A stretch of DNA of 64,000 bases from Acidobacteriota bacterium (GTDB lineage Bacteria > Acidobacteriota > Thermoanaerobaculia > Gp7-AA8 > JAHWKK01), in the NCBI GenBank assembly GCA_019347945.1, contig JAHWKK010000013.1, positions 36,260-100,259 on the forward strand, in the 5' to 3' direction. The position numbers were made by a program, and so were the translations under genes. Shown here one piece after another: positions 26,976-37,931 of the stretch. The notes under the pieces were generated by a model that was given only the letters and a program-made list of their open reading frames with translations, was not told the DNA's origin and did no database searches. The stretch's first letter is position 1, and every line of letters begins with the position of its first letter.

Positions 26976-28224
26976 ACCGGCCTCCGATGATCGTTCCGGC
27001 GACGACCGAGTTGTCGGAGCCGCTGATGATCGAATCGAGCAGGCTTTCGCGGGTCCACCCCGCGAGCGAGGGCGCGGTCAGATCGATCACCGCATAGTCG
27101 GCGGGGTGACGAAGCGTTCCGCGAAGACTCGCGGCGCCTCCCTCGGTCGCGATTCGGAGCAGCTCGATCCCCATCATTCCCTTGCCGTCGACGAACGCCC
27201 CGCGCTTTTCGTGAACGAGCCGCTGTACGTACTCGAGCCATCGCATCTCTTCGACGAAACTGATCCGCGCATTCGAATCGGTCCCGAGCGAGAGCTGTGA
27301 CCGGATCTCGGGCGCGAGCGGTTGCACGCCATCACCCAGATTCCCCTCCGTCAGCGGCGTGATGCATACGCGGCCGCCTCGCGAGGCGAGCTCCTCGAGC
27401 TCCGCCGGGGCAGTGTGAGTCGCGTGAACGGCCGTGAATCGCGAATCCGGCCCGAGCTCATCGAGGACGAGACGCATCGGGGTGGCGCCGTGAGCCGCCT
27501 GGCACTCCTCGATCTCCTGCCTCTGCTCTTCGAGGTGCATGTGAAAGGGGAGGTTCCGCTCCGCCGCCGCTTCCCACAAATGCTTCGCGCTCGCGAGCGA
27601 AACGGCTCGCAGGCTGTGGGCGGCGATTCCGAACGAGACCAGCTCGTTCGTGGTGCGCGCTCTCAGCCGGTCGAGAGTTTCGATGAATTCGGAGACCGAC
27701 TCGCTTGCGAACCGAGCCTGCGCGGGCTCCAGCGGGGAGTCGAAGCCTCCGCGTTCGTAGTACGTCTGGAGCAGGACCATCCGAATCCCCGCCTCTGACG
27801 CCGCCTCGATCACCGCGTCGTCGAGATCCCATCGCCCGGAGCCGTGATGAAGATAGTGGAACTCCCCGACGGACGTGATCCCTCCGTTCCTCATCTCGGT
27901 AAACGCCTGCACCGCTGTGGCTTTCAAGGTTTCGGGATCGATCTCGTCGACCAGGGCGTACATCGCTTTGCGCCATGACCAGAAGCTGCCACGGCCGCCA
28001 GGAAAGCGCTCGGTTCGTCCGCGGAGGGCTCGTTGAAACGAATGTGAGTGGGCATTGACGAACCCGGGGATGAGCGCCTTCCCCTCGAGACGAAGATCGG
28101 CCCTTCGATTTCCCGCAGGCTCGATCGACGCGGATGAGTCTTCCTCGAAGGCGACCAGCCGGTCCGGCTCGAAGGCTTCGCCCGTCCAGACGAGATCGGC
28201 CTTGATCGTACGAGCGCCGGTCAT
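26944..28224 (-). CDS. hutF: Formimidoylglutamate deiminase HutF
   Basis: Amidohydrolase-superfamily enzyme that converts N-formimidoyl-L-glutamate into N-formyl-L-glutamate plus ammonia in histidine degradation. The 426-residue product has the metal site 'NAHSHSFQRALRGRTE', 'GITSVGEFHYLHHG', 'HMHLEEQ', 'HATHT' and 'LGTDSNARISFVEEM', which match HutF specifically. The HSHSFQR run separates it from guanine deaminases. Its ATG overlaps the stop of the upstream M20 deacylase gene by four bases, so the two are co-translated. No hutH, hutU, hutI or hutG lies in the window. Confidence 0.93.
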   Translation of the reverse strand: MTGARTIKADLVWTGEAFEPDRLVAFEEDSSASIEPAGNRRADLRLEGKALIPGFVNAHSHSFQRALRGRTERFPGGRGSFWSWRKAMYALVDEIDPETLKATAVQAFTEMRNGGITSVGEFHYLHHGSGRWDLDDAVIEAASEAGIRMVLLQTYYERGGFDSPLEPAQARFASESVSEFIETLDRLRARTTNELVSFGIAAHSLRAVSLASAKHLWEAAAERNLPFHMHLEEQRQEIEECQAAHGATPMRLVLDELGPDSRFTAVHATHTAPAELEELASRGGRVCITPLTEGNLGDGVQPLAPEIRSQLSLGTDSNARISFVEEMRWLEYVQRLVHEKRGAFVDGKGMMGIELLRIATEGGAASLRGTLRHPADYAVIDLTAPSLAGWTRESLLDSIISGSDNSVVAGTIIGGRFRESGENRRA

Positions 28225-29369
28225 GATTCGCGAATGCAGAAGGCGTGGATCATCGTGTCGAGAACCCGGGCCGCTTCCACCATCTCGGACCAGGGAACGA
28301 ACTCGTTTGCCCGGTGTGCGACTTCAATCGAGCCGGGTCCGAAAAGCACGCATTCGAGACCGAGCTGCTCGAGCCAGCCGGCGTCGGTCGCGAAGGAGAC
28401 TGCTTTCGAGTCGACCTGGCCGCGTTCCCTGCAGAGCCATTCGTGGACTTCGGCCTCCGCCGCGCAGATCATCGGCGGGCTCGAGCTGATCTCTTCGACC
28501 GTCGCGGTCGGTTCGGCGCTCGCCACCGTCTCGCTGATCCTTTCGAGGAAGGAGTGGCGGTCTCCCTTCGTCGAGGGCATCGGGCGAAGACCGAGCTCGA
28601 TCAGGCACTCGGCCGGAACGATGTTGATCGCCGTACCCCCGGTGATCGTCGCGATGTTGAGCGGCTGCCATGGGACGGGTTCGAAATACCGGCTCAGTTC
28701 GAGACGCTCCTCTTCGAGTTGGCGCCGCAGCCCGGAAAGCGCCTCCAGGACAGGGATCGCGGACTCGATTGCGTTGCTTCCGAGATGCGGGTAGCCGCTG
28801 TGGGCCGATCGGCCCCGGATCGTTACGCGAAACTTACTGTGGCCCTTGTGCATCCGGACGACGGCAAGCCCCGTCGGCTCTCCGATGACCGTGGAGCGGG
28901 GGAGCGGCTCTTCCGGCGGCGATGCGACCAGCTGCTCTGCTCCGAGGCATCCCACTTCCTCGTCATAGGTGAACACGAGGACGAGAGGCCGACTCAGGCC
29001 GGAGGCTCGACGTGCCGCATTCATCGCGATCGCTAGGAAGCCCTTCATGTCGGAGCTTCCGCGAGCGAACAGAAGATCGTCTTTCTCCCGCACGGTGAAC
29101 GGATCACTGAGCCAGTCATCCTCGACTGCGGGCACCGTGTCCATGTGACCGGAGAGGGTGAGGCCCTCCTGATCGCCGGTCGAAGGGCCCAGCCGGATGA
29201 TCACGTTCGCCTTTTCTCCGCGACGATCCTTCAGAAATTCGATGCGTGCTCCGGTCGAGTCGAAGTAGTCGGCGATCTCGCCGACGAGCGGAAGATTGCT
29301 CTTCGCACTCGTCGAATCGTGCGAGATCAGACGATCGAAGAGCTGCCGGTCGGTGACGAGGCTGGGCAT
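28221..29369 (-). CDS. M20-family deacylase (ArgE-like)
   Basis: Cytoplasmic zinc amidohydrolase, 382 residues, closest in layout to acetylornithine deacetylase ArgE. Metal-site motifs are 'LTLSGHMDTVPA' (His and Asp), 'ARGSSDMKGFLA', 'VFTYDEEVGCLGA' (Glu-Glu) and 'TVIGEPTGL'. The dimerisation domain is at about 175-290, and the late ligand is in 'GPGSIEVAHRANEFVP'. The start is the ATG at 29369; open frame before it is chance. It shares a four-base overlap with hutF. That coupling makes N-formylglutamate deformylation a possible job instead of arginine synthesis; this is inference. Confidence 0.88.
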   Translation of the reverse strand: MPSLVTDRQLFDRLISHDSTSAKSNLPLVGEIADYFDSTGARIEFLKDRRGEKANVIIRLGPSTGDQEGLTLSGHMDTVPAVEDDWLSDPFTVREKDDLLFARGSSDMKGFLAIAMNAARRASGLSRPLVLVFTYDEEVGCLGAEQLVASPPEEPLPRSTVIGEPTGLAVVRMHKGHSKFRVTIRGRSAHSGYPHLGSNAIESAIPVLEALSGLRRQLEEERLELSRYFEPVPWQPLNIATITGGTAINIVPAECLIELGLRPMPSTKGDRHSFLERISETVASAEPTATVEEISSSPPMICAAEAEVHEWLCRERGQVDSKAVSFATDAGWLEQLGLECVLFGPGSIEVAHRANEFVPWSEMVEAARVLDTMIHAFCIRES

Positions 29370-29500
29370 CCGGCGAAGTCTATCGCCATCCGATCTTACC
29401 GTGTGCCGCGGTCGGTATCGTCGCTGGTTTTCGACATGCCACCGGCTGGGGCAGGTCGGCCTCCCCCCTTCTAGGAGTAGCATAGTTCCCGAAAATGTTG

Positions 29501-29506
29501 TATAAC
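29501..29506 (+). promoter_or_regulatory. Possible -10 box for the subtilase gene
   Basis: TATAAC lies in the divergent gap between the M20 deacylase and subtilase genes. No good -35 is present at 16-18 bp. It would give a leader of about 50 bases before the ATG at 29564. Confidence 0.35.
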
Positions 29507-29563
29507 GGTTTTCCTGTCGGTAACCATTCAGTCGTCAAACCACAACCCTTCACGAGGAAAAAT

Positions 29564-31642
29564 ATGCAGAGAATTCGAAATATCGTAGCGATTGTGGCTT
29601 TCCTTACCGTCGTCGGTGTTCCGGTGGCTTCAGCCAGTGACGCGGCGCCCAACGATGGGCGTTACATGATCGAGTTTCACGACTTCAAAGGCGCGGCTGC
29701 TGCTGTTCGCGCCGCTGGCGGGAGTCCGATCCATGAATTCCCCGCGATGCGGGTCGTCGCGGCTCACCTCCCTGCGCCAGCCCTTCACGGATTGCAGAGC
29801 AACCCGAACGTGAAGCTGATCGCTCCGGAACAGCGACGGTATCGTCTCGCACTCTGGTCCGACAGTACGGTGTCCGGTGAGACGACTCCCTACGGAGTTC
29901 AGATGGTGCAGTCGAATGTGGCGCCTTTCACCGACATTACCGCGGCAATCACGAACCGCACGATCTGTATCATCGATTCGGGTTACTACATCGAACATGA
30001 AGATCTGCCGTCCACCAATGTCACAGGCTACAACGGCAACCTCGCCTGGAACCAGGATGGCAGCGGTCACGGCACTCACGTGGCGGGAACCGTCGTGGCG
30101 ACCGGCGGCAACGCGAAAGGTGTCGTCGGTGTGATCCCGAATGGGGTCAAGCTTTACATCGTCCGGGTGTTCGGAGACGACGGCACCTGGGCGTACGAGT
30201 CGGATCTGATCGACGCACTCGGGCGCTGCCAGGACGGCGGCGCCAATGTGGTCAGCATGAGCCTCGGTGGTGGCAAACCGATTGGCCCCTGGGAGCAGAA
30301 CGCATTCGACAACGCCTACAATGCGGGCGTTCTTTCGATCGCCGCAGCGGGAAATGCGGGAGACACGAGCACTTCTTATCCAGCCGGGCACGGCAGCGTC
30401 GTCTCGGTCGCAGCAGTCGATGCCGACGAGATCGTCGCTGATTTTTCTCAGAAGAACGCCGACGTCGAGATCGCTGCGCCTGGTGTGTCCGTTCTCTCGA
30501 CCCTTCCCTTCGATGAGACAAACACGCTCACTGTTTCGGATGGGACGAGTTACAGCGGCGGACACATCCACAATTCTCCGAGGACCAGCGGAATCACTGG
30601 CGATCTCGCGGACGGCGGTCTTTGCGACGGCGTCGGGGCATGGAGCGGAAACGTTGTTCTCTGCCAGCGAGGCACGATCAGCTTCAAACAGAAACTGGAT
30701 AACGTTGAAGCTGGCGGAGGTGTTGCCGGCGTCATCTACAACAACGTCTCCGGCGGCTTTCTCGGAACCTGTGATGACGGCACCGGTACGACATGCACGA
30801 TCACGGGGCTCAGCCTGAGTATGGAACAGGGCGATGCGGCGAAAGCCTACTTCGGGCTCACCAGCACCGTGGTCAGCACGATCACTCAGCCCGCAAGCGG
30901 CTACGACTACTACAACGGCACCTCCATGGCCACTCCGCACGTTTCGGCGGTAGCCGGTCTGGTGTGGAGCTACAACACCGGATTGACCAACCAGCAGATC
31001 CGTGACGCCCTCAACGCCACGGCGCTCGATAAAGGCGCCGCCGGACGGGATGATGCCTACGGCTACGGGATCGTTCAGGCCAAAGACGCCTTCTGCTATC
31101 TCAATCCCGCTCATACCGCATGCGGTGGCGGAGGCGAGACCAACAGTCCGCCGTCCGCGAGTTTCACCCACAGCACGAGCGACCTGACCGCCAGCTTCAC
31201 CGACACGAGCACCGACTCCGACGGCACCATCGCGTCATGGAGCTGGGATTTCGGAGACGGAAGCGGCACCTCGACTGCGCAGCATCCGAGCTACACATAC
31301 GCTGCCGAGGGAACCTATACGGTCTCGCTGACGGTGACCGACGATGATGGCGCAACTGCCAGCGCGAGCAATTCCGTAACGGTGAGCAGCGGATCGACCG
31401 GCGGGATCACTCTGAGCGCCACGGGATACAAGGTCAAAGGTGTGCATCACGCCGACCTGAGCTGGAGCGGAGCGACGTCCACGGATGTCGACATCTTCCG
31501 AAACGGGTCGAAGATCACGACCACGGCGAACGATGGGTTCCACACGGACAACATCGGGAACAAGGGCGGCGGCTCCTACACCTACAAGGTGTGCGAGGCT
31601 GGCACTTCCACCTGTTCCAACGAGGCTAGCGTGACTTTCTGA
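29564..31642 (+). CDS. Secreted S8 subtilisin-like serine protease with PA, PKD and Fn3-like domains
   Basis: Extracellular protease, 692 residues. After a signal peptide (about 1-25) comes an I9-type propeptide (about 30-95). The S8 catalytic domain has D138 ('CIIDSGYY'), H172 ('GHGTHVAGT') and S454 ('GTSMATPH'). The wide H-S gap holds an inserted PA domain (about 330-430) with 'AGVIYNN' and paired cysteines. A PKD domain covers about 535-610 ('WDFGDGSGTS', 'YTVSLTVTDDDGATA'), and a last ~80-residue beta domain resembles Fn3. The ATG at 29564 has ACGAGGA five bases ahead. A terminator follows. It probably degrades extracellular protein. Confidence 0.95.
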   Translation: MQRIRNIVAIVAFLTVVGVPVASASDAAPNDGRYMIEFHDFKGAAAAVRAAGGSPIHEFPAMRVVAAHLPAPALHGLQSNPNVKLIAPEQRRYRLALWSDSTVSGETTPYGVQMVQSNVAPFTDITAAITNRTICIIDSGYYIEHEDLPSTNVTGYNGNLAWNQDGSGHGTHVAGTVVATGGNAKGVVGVIPNGVKLYIVRVFGDDGTWAYESDLIDALGRCQDGGANVVSMSLGGGKPIGPWEQNAFDNAYNAGVLSIAAAGNAGDTSTSYPAGHGSVVSVAAVDADEIVADFSQKNADVEIAAPGVSVLSTLPFDETNTLTVSDGTSYSGGHIHNSPRTSGITGDLADGGLCDGVGAWSGNVVLCQRGTISFKQKLDNVEAGGGVAGVIYNNVSGGFLGTCDDGTGTTCTITGLSLSMEQGDAAKAYFGLTSTVVSTITQPASGYDYYNGTSMATPHVSAVAGLVWSYNTGLTNQQIRDALNATALDKGAAGRDDAYGYGIVQAKDAFCYLNPAHTACGGGGETNSPPSASFTHSTSDLTASFTDTSTDSDGTIASWSWDFGDGSGTSTAQHPSYTYAAEGTYTVSLTVTDDDGATASASNSVTVSSGSTGGITLSATGYKVKGVHHADLSWSGATSTDVDIFRNGSKITTTANDGFHTDNIGNKGGGSYTYKVCEAGTSTCSNEASVTF

Positions 31643-31658
31643 TCGAAGTCAGGACTGG

Positions 31659-31688
31659 AAAAGGCCCCCCTCCGGGAGGGCCTTTTTT
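31659..31688 (+). terminator. Rho-independent terminator after the subtilase gene
   Basis: AAGGCCC pairs with GGGCCTT, with further C/G pairing inside, followed by seven T. It lies 17 bases past the subtilase stop. Confidence 0.88.
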
Positions 31689-31773
31689 TGTTTGGCGATG
31701 AGTCAACGAACGAAGATCAGCCGATTGAACAGCCGCCTGTCGGTCAGTGGGGAGATGCCATCGCCCGCAAGGT

Positions 31774-32736
31774 CTACCGGTGAAGGATGATTTTGCCGAA
31801 ATGCCCGGACGACGCCATTCTTTCGTGAGCTTTTGAAGCGTCGGCCATCGGGAAGACCGAATCGACGATCGGCGTGAGCCGTCCGGCTTTGAGAGCGTCG
31901 CCGAAGCGTTCGAGGAACTTCTCCACGATGAACGCCTTCGCGCCGTCCGGTTGATTCCGAAGCGTTGAGCCGCGGATCGTCAGGCGCTTCCGAAGCAGCA
32001 TCGTGAAATCGAGCTCCGCGGATCGCGATCCCATCGAGCCGATGCTGACGATCCGGGCATCGAGGTTCGCCAGATCGAGGTTCGCGTCGAGCCAGGTCGC
32101 TCCGGTGTGATCGAGAATCACGTCGAAGCCGCGGAAGCGCTCCCTGGCTTTGCCGGGCCAGTCGGAATCGTTGTAATCGAAGCCCGCCGTGGCACCGAGC
32201 TCGATGCATCGCTCAGCGCGCGCAGGGTCTCCTGCCGTCACAATCACCCGGACGTCCGCCTCGCGGCAGAGCTGGATCGCCGAGGTTCCGACGCCGCCGC
32301 TTCCTCCATGCACGAGGATCTGGTCCTCGTCGCGAGCTTCGCCGAGCATGAAGATGTTGAAGAACGCGGTCAGGAAAGTCTCAGGGAAGCCGCCGGCGGC
32401 AATCAGATTGAGGGCCGGAGGAACCGCGATGACGGAGCCGGCGTCGACCGCCGCGAGCTCGGCGTAGCCGCCGCCGGAGAGCAGCGCCATCACTCGATCT
32501 CCTTCTGTGAATGCGACGCCCGGAGGTGCTTTCCGCACGTGCCCCGCGCACTCGAGCCCGAGAACAGGGGAGGCGCCCTCCGGGGCGGGGTAGAGGCCGC
32601 GGCGCTGCAGAAGATCCGCCCGGTTGACTCCGGCCGCCTTAACCTCGATCAGCACCTCGTCTGGTCCCGGATCCGGATCATCGACCTCCGCTAGCTCCAG
32701 GGCCCCGGTCGCCGGATCGATGTTAATCGCTCTCAT
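31774..32736 (-). CDS. NAD(P)H:quinone oxidoreductase, zinc-free MDR family (PIG3/QOR-like)
   Basis: Cytoplasmic medium-chain dehydrogenase/reductase, 320 residues. It has the GroES-like N-terminal domain ('EVKAAGVNRADLLQRRGLYP', typical of quinone oxidoreductases of the PIG3 type) and a Rossmann domain with the NADPH-binding 'VHGGSGGVGTSAIQL' near 143-157. The catalytic-zinc ligands of alcohol dehydrogenases are absent. It probably reduces quinones or related electrophiles with NADPH; the exact substrate is unknown. It is transcribed alone on the minus strand, convergent with the subtilase terminator. Confidence 0.9.
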   Translation of the reverse strand: MRAINIDPATGALELAEVDDPDPGPDEVLIEVKAAGVNRADLLQRRGLYPAPEGASPVLGLECAGHVRKAPPGVAFTEGDRVMALLSGGGYAELAAVDAGSVIAVPPALNLIAAGGFPETFLTAFFNIFMLGEARDEDQILVHGGSGGVGTSAIQLCREADVRVIVTAGDPARAERCIELGATAGFDYNDSDWPGKARERFRGFDVILDHTGATWLDANLDLANLDARIVSIGSMGSRSAELDFTMLLRKRLTIRGSTLRNQPDGAKAFIVEKFLERFGDALKAGRLTPIVDSVFPMADASKAHERMASSGHFGKIILHR

Positions 32737-33068
32737 CTCTCAGCTCCCGCCTCGTGCGCAGCTCGGATCTGGATCACCATGGGCCCGATGGTAAACGAGA
32801 TGGGACCTCCATTCTGCTGATTAGATCGCCTCGATCGGAGTTCCGTCAGGGAGTCTCCAGCTCCCGGAAATGTGGTCAACAGCGGAATGGGAAGGACGAT
32901 AAACGTGAATGATTTACGTAATTGATTGCTCGTTGGGATGAAGCGCTGGCGATGATGTCAAACTCGGCCGAAATGTGATGAACAGCCAATAACATCTGGC
33001 ATCTCGCTTGCGTTTGTTACGGGTCGACAGGTCTGCTTCGAGGGGAGGGGAAGAAGGGGAGAGCGAGA
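32737..33068 (+). other. Intergenic region without a recognised gene
   Basis: A 332-base gap between divergent genes (oxidoreductase on minus, response regulator on plus). It is less GC-rich than its surroundings, especially 32870-32990. A short motif ACGTGAATGATTTACGT near 32903-32919 has ACGT at both ends. The purine-rich GGGGAGGGGAAGAAGGGGAG at its right end serves as the ribosome site of the next gene. I see no tRNA, terminator or convincing promoter. Confidence 0.5.
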
Positions 33069-33587
33069 TTGCAATCGGAAAATGACACCGCGGGGCTCAG
33101 GAGAGCCCTCGTTGTTGAAGACGAGCACACGATCGCCATGCTGATCGCCGCGGTTGCGCAGCGCGCCGGATTTGCGGTCGATCACGCCGCTGATGGAGCC
33201 GAAGCGGTGCGGGCGATGGACGATCACGACTACGCCGTCGTCATACTCGATCTGATGCTGCCTCGCGTGAACGGCTGGCAGGTCCTCGAGCACATCGAGG
33301 AGAAGGGATGTGCCGGCTGCGTCGTCATCGTCTCTGCGGGATCCGACAGCGACCTCGCGAAGGTCGACGCGTCGATCGTCCGGAAGGTCATCCAGAAACC
33401 GTTCGACGTCAACGAGCTGGAGCAGATCCTAGCCAGTATTCATCGGGATGCGGAAGGAGCGCCCGTCGTCGCCTCTTCGGAACGGCTGAAAGTAGCGGCG
33501 AAAGACGAGGAGTCTGGCAGCGGAGAAGGCGCCCGATCGAAAACCGCGACGCGCTCCGAAGTCGAGGACCTGAACGGCCCGGAATAG
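33069..33587 (+). CDS. Single-domain response regulator with acidic/charged tail
   Basis: Receiver (REC) domain protein, 172 residues. The acidic pocket is in 'LVVEDEHT' and the phospho-acceptor is D61 in 'VVILDLMLPRVNGWQ'; the conserved lysine is in 'VIQKPFD'. No DNA-binding or enzymatic domain follows. The last ~45 residues are charged and probably disordered. Such proteins usually act by protein-protein contact, in chemotaxis-like or phosphorelay signalling. The start is TTG at 33069, preceded by a purine-rich GGGGAG seven bases upstream. No histidine kinase gene is adjacent, so its partner is unknown. Confidence 0.88.
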   Translation: MQSENDTAGLRRALVVEDEHTIAMLIAAVAQRAGFAVDHAADGAEAVRAMDDHDYAVVILDLMLPRVNGWQVLEHIEEKGCAGCVVIVSAGSDSDLAKVDASIVRKVIQKPFDVNELEQILASIHRDAEGAPVVASSERLKVAAKDEESGSGEGARSKTATRSEVEDLNGPE

Positions 33588-33641
33588 GCCGATGATCCCG
33601 AGGGATCCGCATCCTGTCCCGAATCTGACAGAATCGGGCGT

Positions 33642-34283
33642 ATGCATCTCGAACGACCTCTCGATGCCCTCGAGATTCGCGTGCTCGGAGCACTGCTCGA
33701 AAAGCAGCTCGCGACACCCGATGTCTATCCGCTGACGCTCAACAGCCTGGTCTCCGCATGTAATCAGAAATCGAATCGCCAGCCGGTGATGGAGCTCGCT
33801 CCCGGCGATATTGGAAAGGCGCTGAAGCGGTTGCAGGCTCTTCAGCTCGTCTGGGAGATTCATGGTGGACGGGTCGACCACTACGATCATCGTCTCGACG
33901 GCCGGTGGGGACTTTCGCCGCCGACGCGTGCACTCATGGCGTTGCTGATGCTGAGGGGTCCGCAGACCGCGGGTGAGCTTCGAGCGAGAAGCGAACGGCT
34001 CTTCACCTTCGACTCGATCGAACAGGCAGAAGGGGAGCTTCGCTACCTCTCCCAGGGGGACGAGCCTCTCGTTCGTGAGCTCGAGCGGAGACCGGGACAG
34101 AAGGAAAATCGGTGGACACATCTCATTGGTGAGCACGTGGAGCAGGGCGAATCGGTGTCGGCGGAGCCGGCGCGGCCGACGCCCGTAGCGGAATCGATTA
34201 CTCGCCGGCTCGAGACGCTGGAGGAGTCGGTGGAGCAGCTTCGGGAGGAGCTCGTCGCGCTCCGGCAGGCGCTCGGCGAGTGA
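33642..34283 (+). CDS. yceH: YceH-family (DUF480) protein
   Basis: 213-residue cytoplasmic protein made of two winged-helix domains. The start 'LDALEIRVLGALLEKQLATPDVYPLTLNSL' with 'ACNQKSNR' is the YceH/DUF480 hallmark. The second winged helix begins near 'RALMALLMLRGPQTAGELR'. A C-terminal coiled coil (about 185-213) is rich in Glu and Leu. The fold suggests nucleic-acid binding, but the biological role is not established. It lies 54 bases after the response regulator and is followed by acnA after 143 bases. Confidence 0.93.
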   Translation: MHLERPLDALEIRVLGALLEKQLATPDVYPLTLNSLVSACNQKSNRQPVMELAPGDIGKALKRLQALQLVWEIHGGRVDHYDHRLDGRWGLSPPTRALMALLMLRGPQTAGELRARSERLFTFDSIEQAEGELRYLSQGDEPLVRELERRPGQKENRWTHLIGEHVEQGESVSAEPARPTPVAESITRRLETLEESVEQLREELVALRQALGE

Positions 34284-34426
34284 AACTCCGCCGGCCTCGC
34301 CATTTGACCGCCGACGGGCGGCACTAATAAACTCGAACGAAACGGGTTCCGCAGCATGAATCCGGCGTCGCGAAAGTGGCGTTGACACCCGGAAAGCGCA
34401 TTTTCACCCCCTGATACTGGAGCCGC

Positions 34427-37273
<2,847 letters not shown>

Positions 37274-37281
37274 GAGTAAAA

Positions 37282-37309
37282 GAGTGAAGAGTGAAGGGTG
37301 AAGAGTGAA
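37282..37309 (+). repeat. Heptanucleotide repeat GAGTGAA, four copies
   Basis: Four head-to-tail heptamers (third is GGGTGAA) begin 9 bases after the acnA stop. The same four-copy run recurs at 45833-45860 and, inverted, at 46125-46152. Sequence following it (to about 37352) loosely resembles the 45.8-kb arm, with a CACGAGCCCCCGC-like block. Confidence 0.85.
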
Positions 37310-37373
37310 AAGAGACGAGACGCTCTTGTCCTTCACGAGCCCCCGCTCGCAATGCGACTTCGTCAATCTGTGT

Positions 37374-37399
37374 GCAACCGGCAACCGGCAACCGGCAAC
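37374..37399 (+). repeat. Heptanucleotide repeat GCAACCG, 3.7 copies
   Basis: Three perfect GCAACCG units plus GCAAC. It lies in the convergent acnA/hypothetical gap, next to the CAACCTC heptamers that follow. No secondary structure is evident. Confidence 0.88.
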
Positions 37400-37402
37400 T
37401 GA

Positions 37403-37444
37403 CAACCTCAAACTTCCAGCCTCGAACCTCCAACCTCCAACCTG
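37403..37444 (+). repeat. Degenerate heptanucleotide repeat CAACCTC, six copies
   Basis: Six consecutive heptamers: CAACCTC, AAACTTC, CAGCCTC, GAACCTC, CAACCTC, CAACCTG. On the minus strand the run encodes the last residues and stop codon of the gene at 37408-37929, giving a 7-residue peptide period (SRLEVGG then SRLEV). Confidence 0.85.
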
Positions 37445-37929
37445 CTGAGCAGCTGGCCGTGCCAGCTGTCGGCCGCGCGTTTCACGAACGCTCGACGGAA
37501 ATCGCCCAGCGACTCGGAGAGGGTGTCGTAGACCTCGCTCTCGCCGGTAACGGCTCCCGTTTCGGCGAGACGCTGAAAGGAAACGCGGTCCGTCCGGACG
37601 GGCTCGTCCCCTTCGCCGCGATAGTAGATGCTGGTCGAGTCGAGAAAGTCGGTCCCGGCGGCTTCGCCGGCGGAGCGCATGAACCGGAAGAGCCGGTCGA
37701 TCGAGCAGCCGGAAGGCGACGCCGACTCATCGGCGGCAATGACGATGAATCGGTCATCGACGATCGACCATGCCGCCGATATGTTCGAGCCGTGAGCCGC
37801 CCACGTTTCGAGGAATGCGGCGAGATCGCGAGCGAGCCGTCCGCGTTCGGATTCCTCGATCGGAACGGTCGACGGGAAGATCCAGACGCGGGAATGGTCG
37901 GGGAGCTCTTCGATCGGGACGAGTGCCAT
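37408..37929 (-). CDS. Conserved protein of unknown function with repeat-derived C-terminus
   Basis: 173 residues, soluble. Its core resembles a small conserved family, often mislabelled as an ABC transporter ATPase, with 'IEELPDHSRVWIFPS', 'WAAHGSNISAAW', 'DDRFIVIAADES' and 'SGCSIDRLFRFM'. No Walker motifs exist, so an ATPase role is unsupported. The ATG at 37929 was chosen because GAGGAG, inside the end of the 2-oxoglutarate enzyme gene, lies eight bases before it. The final ~12 residues and the stop are encoded by CAACCTC heptamers, so the original C-terminus has probably been replaced. It is likely co-transcribed with the large gene upstream. Confidence 0.78.
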   Translation of the reverse strand: MALVPIEELPDHSRVWIFPSTVPIEESERGRLARDLAAFLETWAAHGSNISAAWSIVDDRFIVIAADESASPSGCSIDRLFRFMRSAGEAAGTDFLDSTSIYYRGEGDEPVRTDRVSFQRLAETGAVTGESEVYDTLSESLGDFRRAFVKRAADSWHGQLLSRLEVGGSRLEV

Positions 37930-37931
37930 GG

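Noticed and set aside
34382..34418. Perfect TTGACA before acnA as a promoter
   Set aside because: No acceptable -10 lies 16-18 bp downstream; the nearest candidate, GATACT, is 25 bp away.
37408..37929. ABC transporter ATPase annotation for this gene family
   Set aside because: No Walker A, Walker B or signature motif is present in the 173 residues.
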